Part shown: positions 5,147 to 6,833 of the stretch, piece by piece | Layout of the letters: every line of letters starts with the position of its first letter | Numbering within the stretch: position 1 is the stretch's first letter | Assembly (NCBI GenBank): GCA_035656335.1 | Contig: DASRSS010000002.1 | Location: 1 to 6,833 of the forward strand | Origin: DASRSS01 sp035656335 | GTDB taxonomy: Bacteria > Actinomycetota > Actinomycetes > Mycobacteriales > Jatrophihabitantaceae | Length of the DNA: 6,833 bases | Direction of reading: 5' to 3' | The notes under the pieces: model-generated | Databases searched by the model: none | Seen by the model: the letters and a program-made list of their open reading frames with translations, nothing else | Told to the model about the DNA's origin: nothing | Program-made: the position numbers and the translations under genes

Positions 5147-6231
5147 ACCTGCTCTACAGCGACGTCGACGACCAGCTGCGCGCGAGCGTGCGGGACCTGC
5201 TCGCCGCCCGAGCTCCGTGGCCGGACGTGCTGGCCCGCGCCGAGTCCGCCGAGCCGTACGACCCGGCGCTGTGGCCGGCGCTCGCGCGCGACCTCGGCGT
5301 CGCCGGGCTCGCCGTCCCGGAGGCGTCGGGCGGGCACGGGGCGTCGTGGCGCGAGGTGGCGGTCGTCGCCGAGGAGCTCGGACGGTCCGTTGCGGGCACC
5401 CCGTTCCTCGGCAGCGCGGTGCTGGCCACGGCCGCCGCGTTGCACGCCGAGGACGGCAGCCTGCTGGCAGGCCTGGCCGCCGGGACGACCACCGCGGCAC
5501 TCGTGGTCGACTTCGCGACGGCGCCGGGTACCGGCTTCCCGAAGTCCGTCCGCTTCGACGGCCAGGCCGTCTCGGGCGAGGTACGCGGGATCGCGGACGC
5601 GGCCGGCGCCGACGTGCTCCTGGTCCCCGCGGTCGGACCCGACGGCCCGGTGATCGTGACCTGCGAAGCCGCGACCGTCACGCCGGTGACCTCGCTGGAC
5701 CTGACCCGCCCGCTGGCCGACGTCCGGCTCGACGGCGCGGCGGCGACCGTCCTCGTGTCCGGCGAGGCCGCCGTCGCGGCGCTGGACGCGGCCCTGCTCG
5801 CCGGCGCGGTCGTGCTCGCGTCCGAGCAGGTCGGCCTCGCGCAGCGCTGCCTGGACCTGACCGTCGACTACCTGAAGGTCCGCTACCAGTTCGGCCGGCC
5901 GATCGGCTCGTTCCAGGCGCTCAAGCACCGCTGCGCGGACCTCTGGGCGGCGATCGCGCAGGCACGGGCCGTGGCGCGCTACGCGGCGTCGTGCCTTGCC
6001 GACGACGACGCGGACCTCGCGGTGGCCGCCGCGCTGGCGCAGGCCTACTGCTCGCCGGTCGCGGTGAAGGCCGCCGAGGAGTGCGTCCAGCTGCACGGCG
6101 GCATCGGGTTCACCTGGGAGCACCCGGCGCACCTGTACCTCAAGCGCGCGAAGGCGGACTCGATCGCGCTCGGCACCGCCGGCCGGCACCGCGCCCGGCT
6201 GGCCGAGCTGGTCGACCTGCCCGCCGCCTGA
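5143..6231 (+). CDS. Acyl-CoA dehydrogenase-like subunit lacking the catalytic Glu
   Basis: A 362-residue acyl-CoA dehydrogenase-fold protein. It has the N-terminal helical domain with LGVAGLAVPEASGGHGAS (51-68), a shortened, divergent central beta domain, RYQFGRPIGSFQALKHR (247-263) and VQLHGGIGFTWEHPAHLYLK (315-334). At the position where catalytic subunits carry the E-G-T/G-G-T motif, this protein reads ALGTAGRHR (342-350), so the usual base is absent. The shorter length and that loss match the non-catalytic partner in actinobacterial heterotetrameric (alpha2beta2) dehydrogenases such as the FadE26-27 and FadE28-29 types, which share one FAD site between subunits. That role is inference from the gene pair. 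The GTG start at 5143 follows GGGAGG (5131-5136) by 6 nt and begins with a family-like MNLLYSD segment. It lies 58 bp after the upstream stop and is surely co-transcribed with it. Confidence 0.9.
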   Translation: MNLLYSDVDDQLRASVRDLLAARAPWPDVLARAESAEPYDPALWPALARDLGVAGLAVPEASGGHGASWREVAVVAEELGRSVAGTPFLGSAVLATAAALHAEDGSLLAGLAAGTTTAALVVDFATAPGTGFPKSVRFDGQAVSGEVRGIADAAGADVLLVPAVGPDGPVIVTCEAATVTPVTSLDLTRPLADVRLDGAAATVLVSGEAAVAALDAALLAGAVVLASEQVGLAQRCLDLTVDYLKVRYQFGRPIGSFQALKHRCADLWAAIAQARAVARYAASCLADDDADLAVAAALAQAYCSPVAVKAAEECVQLHGGIGFTWEHPAHLYLKRAKADSIALGTAGRHRARLAELVDLPAA

Positions 6232-6236
6232 CCCGC

Positions 6237-6288
6237 TGATCAACAGCCGCTTGTAGCTGCCGGGGCGGCCACTTCCGACTCTTGATCA
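6237..6288. terminator. Possible terminator between convergent genes
   Basis: TGATCAA (6237-6243) pairs with TTGATCA (6282-6288). An inner GCCGC (6246-6250) pairs with GCGGC (6265-6269). The repeat fills the 54-bp gap between the dehydrogenase stop (6231) and the methyltransferase stop (6286), and its right arm includes the methyltransferase stop codon. The arms are short and the loop long, so this is only a moderate candidate. Confidence 0.35.
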
Positions 6289-6833
6289 CGGGAGGACGGC
6301 GACGACCGCCGTCGCATCCAGGTCCTCGTCCCGGACGATCCGCGCGCGCAGTCCCGCCCGCGAAGCCAGCTCCGCCGTCCGCGGCCCCTGCACTCGACTG
6401 GTCTCGATGATCAGGTGACCCACGCCCGGGACGAGCCACCCCGGCGCGTCCGCCGCGATCCGGCGGTGGACGTCCAGGCCGTCCGGCCCGCCGTCGAGCG
6501 CCACCCGTGGCTCGTGCAGCCGCGCCTCCGGCGGCATCAGCGCGATCGCCTCGCTCGGCACGTACGGCGCGTTCGCGACGAGCAGGTCCACGCGCCCGCG
6601 CAACGAAGCCGGCAGGGCTCCGTACAGATCTCCCGCGTGGACGCTCGCCCGCGAGCCCAGGTTGCGGCGCGCGCACCGGACGGCCACCGGCGCGATGTCG
6701 GCTGCGTGCAGCTCGATGTCCGGCCGGGCCGCGAGCAGCGCCGCGCCGACCGCGCCCACGCCGCAGCACAGCTCGACGACGACGCCGCCCGCCGGCAGCA
6801 CCCGCAGCGCCTCGGCGGCGAGCAGCCGGGTCC
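6286..6833 (-). CDS. PrmC/HemK-related protein N5-glutamine methyltransferase, 5'-truncated by window
   Basis: The last 181 residues of a class I S-adenosylmethionine-dependent methyltransferase, open to the window edge. The SAM-binding motif VVVELCCGVGAVGAALL is followed by an acidic HAADIAP strand end and NAPYVPSEAIALMPPEARLH, in which NAPY replaces the NPPY of true PrmC. Then come EPRVALDGGPDGLDVHRRIA and a C-terminal HLIIETS strand. The NAPYVP form is typical of an actinobacterial family annotated as putative protein N5-glutamine methyltransferase, related to but distinct from the release-factor enzyme PrmC, with unproven substrate. The GTG at 6801 is not the real start, because the frame upstream (TRLLAAEALRVLPAGG) continues the expected helix before motif I. 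The gene converges on the dehydrogenase operon and is probably unrelated to it. Confidence 0.88.
   Translation of the reverse strand, partial: TRLLAAEALRVLPAGGVVVELCCGVGAVGAALLAARPDIELHAADIAPVAVRCARRNLGSRASVHAGDLYGALPASLRGRVDLLVANAPYVPSEAIALMPPEARLHEPRVALDGGPDGLDVHRRIAADAPGWLVPGVGHLIIETSRVQGPRTAELASRAGLRARIVRDEDLDATAVVAVLP

Noticed and set aside
5005..6243. A 412-codon minus-strand open frame antisense to the second dehydrogenase
   Set aside because: The translation is Arg/Gly-rich and low in complexity, while the plus strand has clear acyl-CoA dehydrogenase motifs throughout.

Overview
The window looks like chromosomal DNA from a high-GC actinomycete. Coding frames have strongly G/C-rich third positions, GTG and TTG starts are used, and every protein resembles families common in Pseudonocardiales such as Amycolatopsis. 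The genus is an inference. No tRNA, rRNA, insertion sequence, phage gene or CRISPR array was seen.

Layout. (1) 1-143: the 5' end of a minus-strand YCII/DGPF-like gene, divergent from a major facilitator permease (144-1379). The short gap holds a candidate leaderless promoter with repeated TACAT motifs. (2) 1380-1485: a convergent gap with a strong inverted repeat, probably a two-way terminator. (3) 1486-3730, minus strand: an acyl-CoA ligase (fadD-like) followed by a TetR-family regulator whose GTG start overlaps the ligase stop. (4) 3731-3809: a divergent control region with a perfect 14-bp palindrome, the likely TetR operator. (5) 3810-6231, plus strand: two acyl-CoA dehydrogenase subunits. 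The first carries the catalytic-type Glu and the second lacks it, as expected of a heteromeric enzyme. A 21-codon open frame links them exactly. (6) 6286-6833, minus strand: the C-terminal part of a PrmC/HemK-like methyltransferase.

The central block reads as one catabolic module. The ligase activates a carboxylic acid to its CoA thioester, the dehydrogenase pair introduces the alpha,beta double bond, and the TetR protein probably represses both arms until an acyl-CoA or related ligand appears. The substrate cannot be read from the sequence. Fatty, branched, cyclic or steroid side-chain acids all fit.

The most unusual signal is a family of three roughly 49-50-bp GC-rich palindromic repeats (2044-2092, 3866-3914, 4253-4302). 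All three lie inside coding sequence and keep the frame open. One adds a Pro/Gly-rich stretch to the TetR N-terminus, and two add segments to the first dehydrogenase. They look like a small interspersed palindromic element that inserts into genes in frame, comparable in concept to the Rickettsia palindromic elements.
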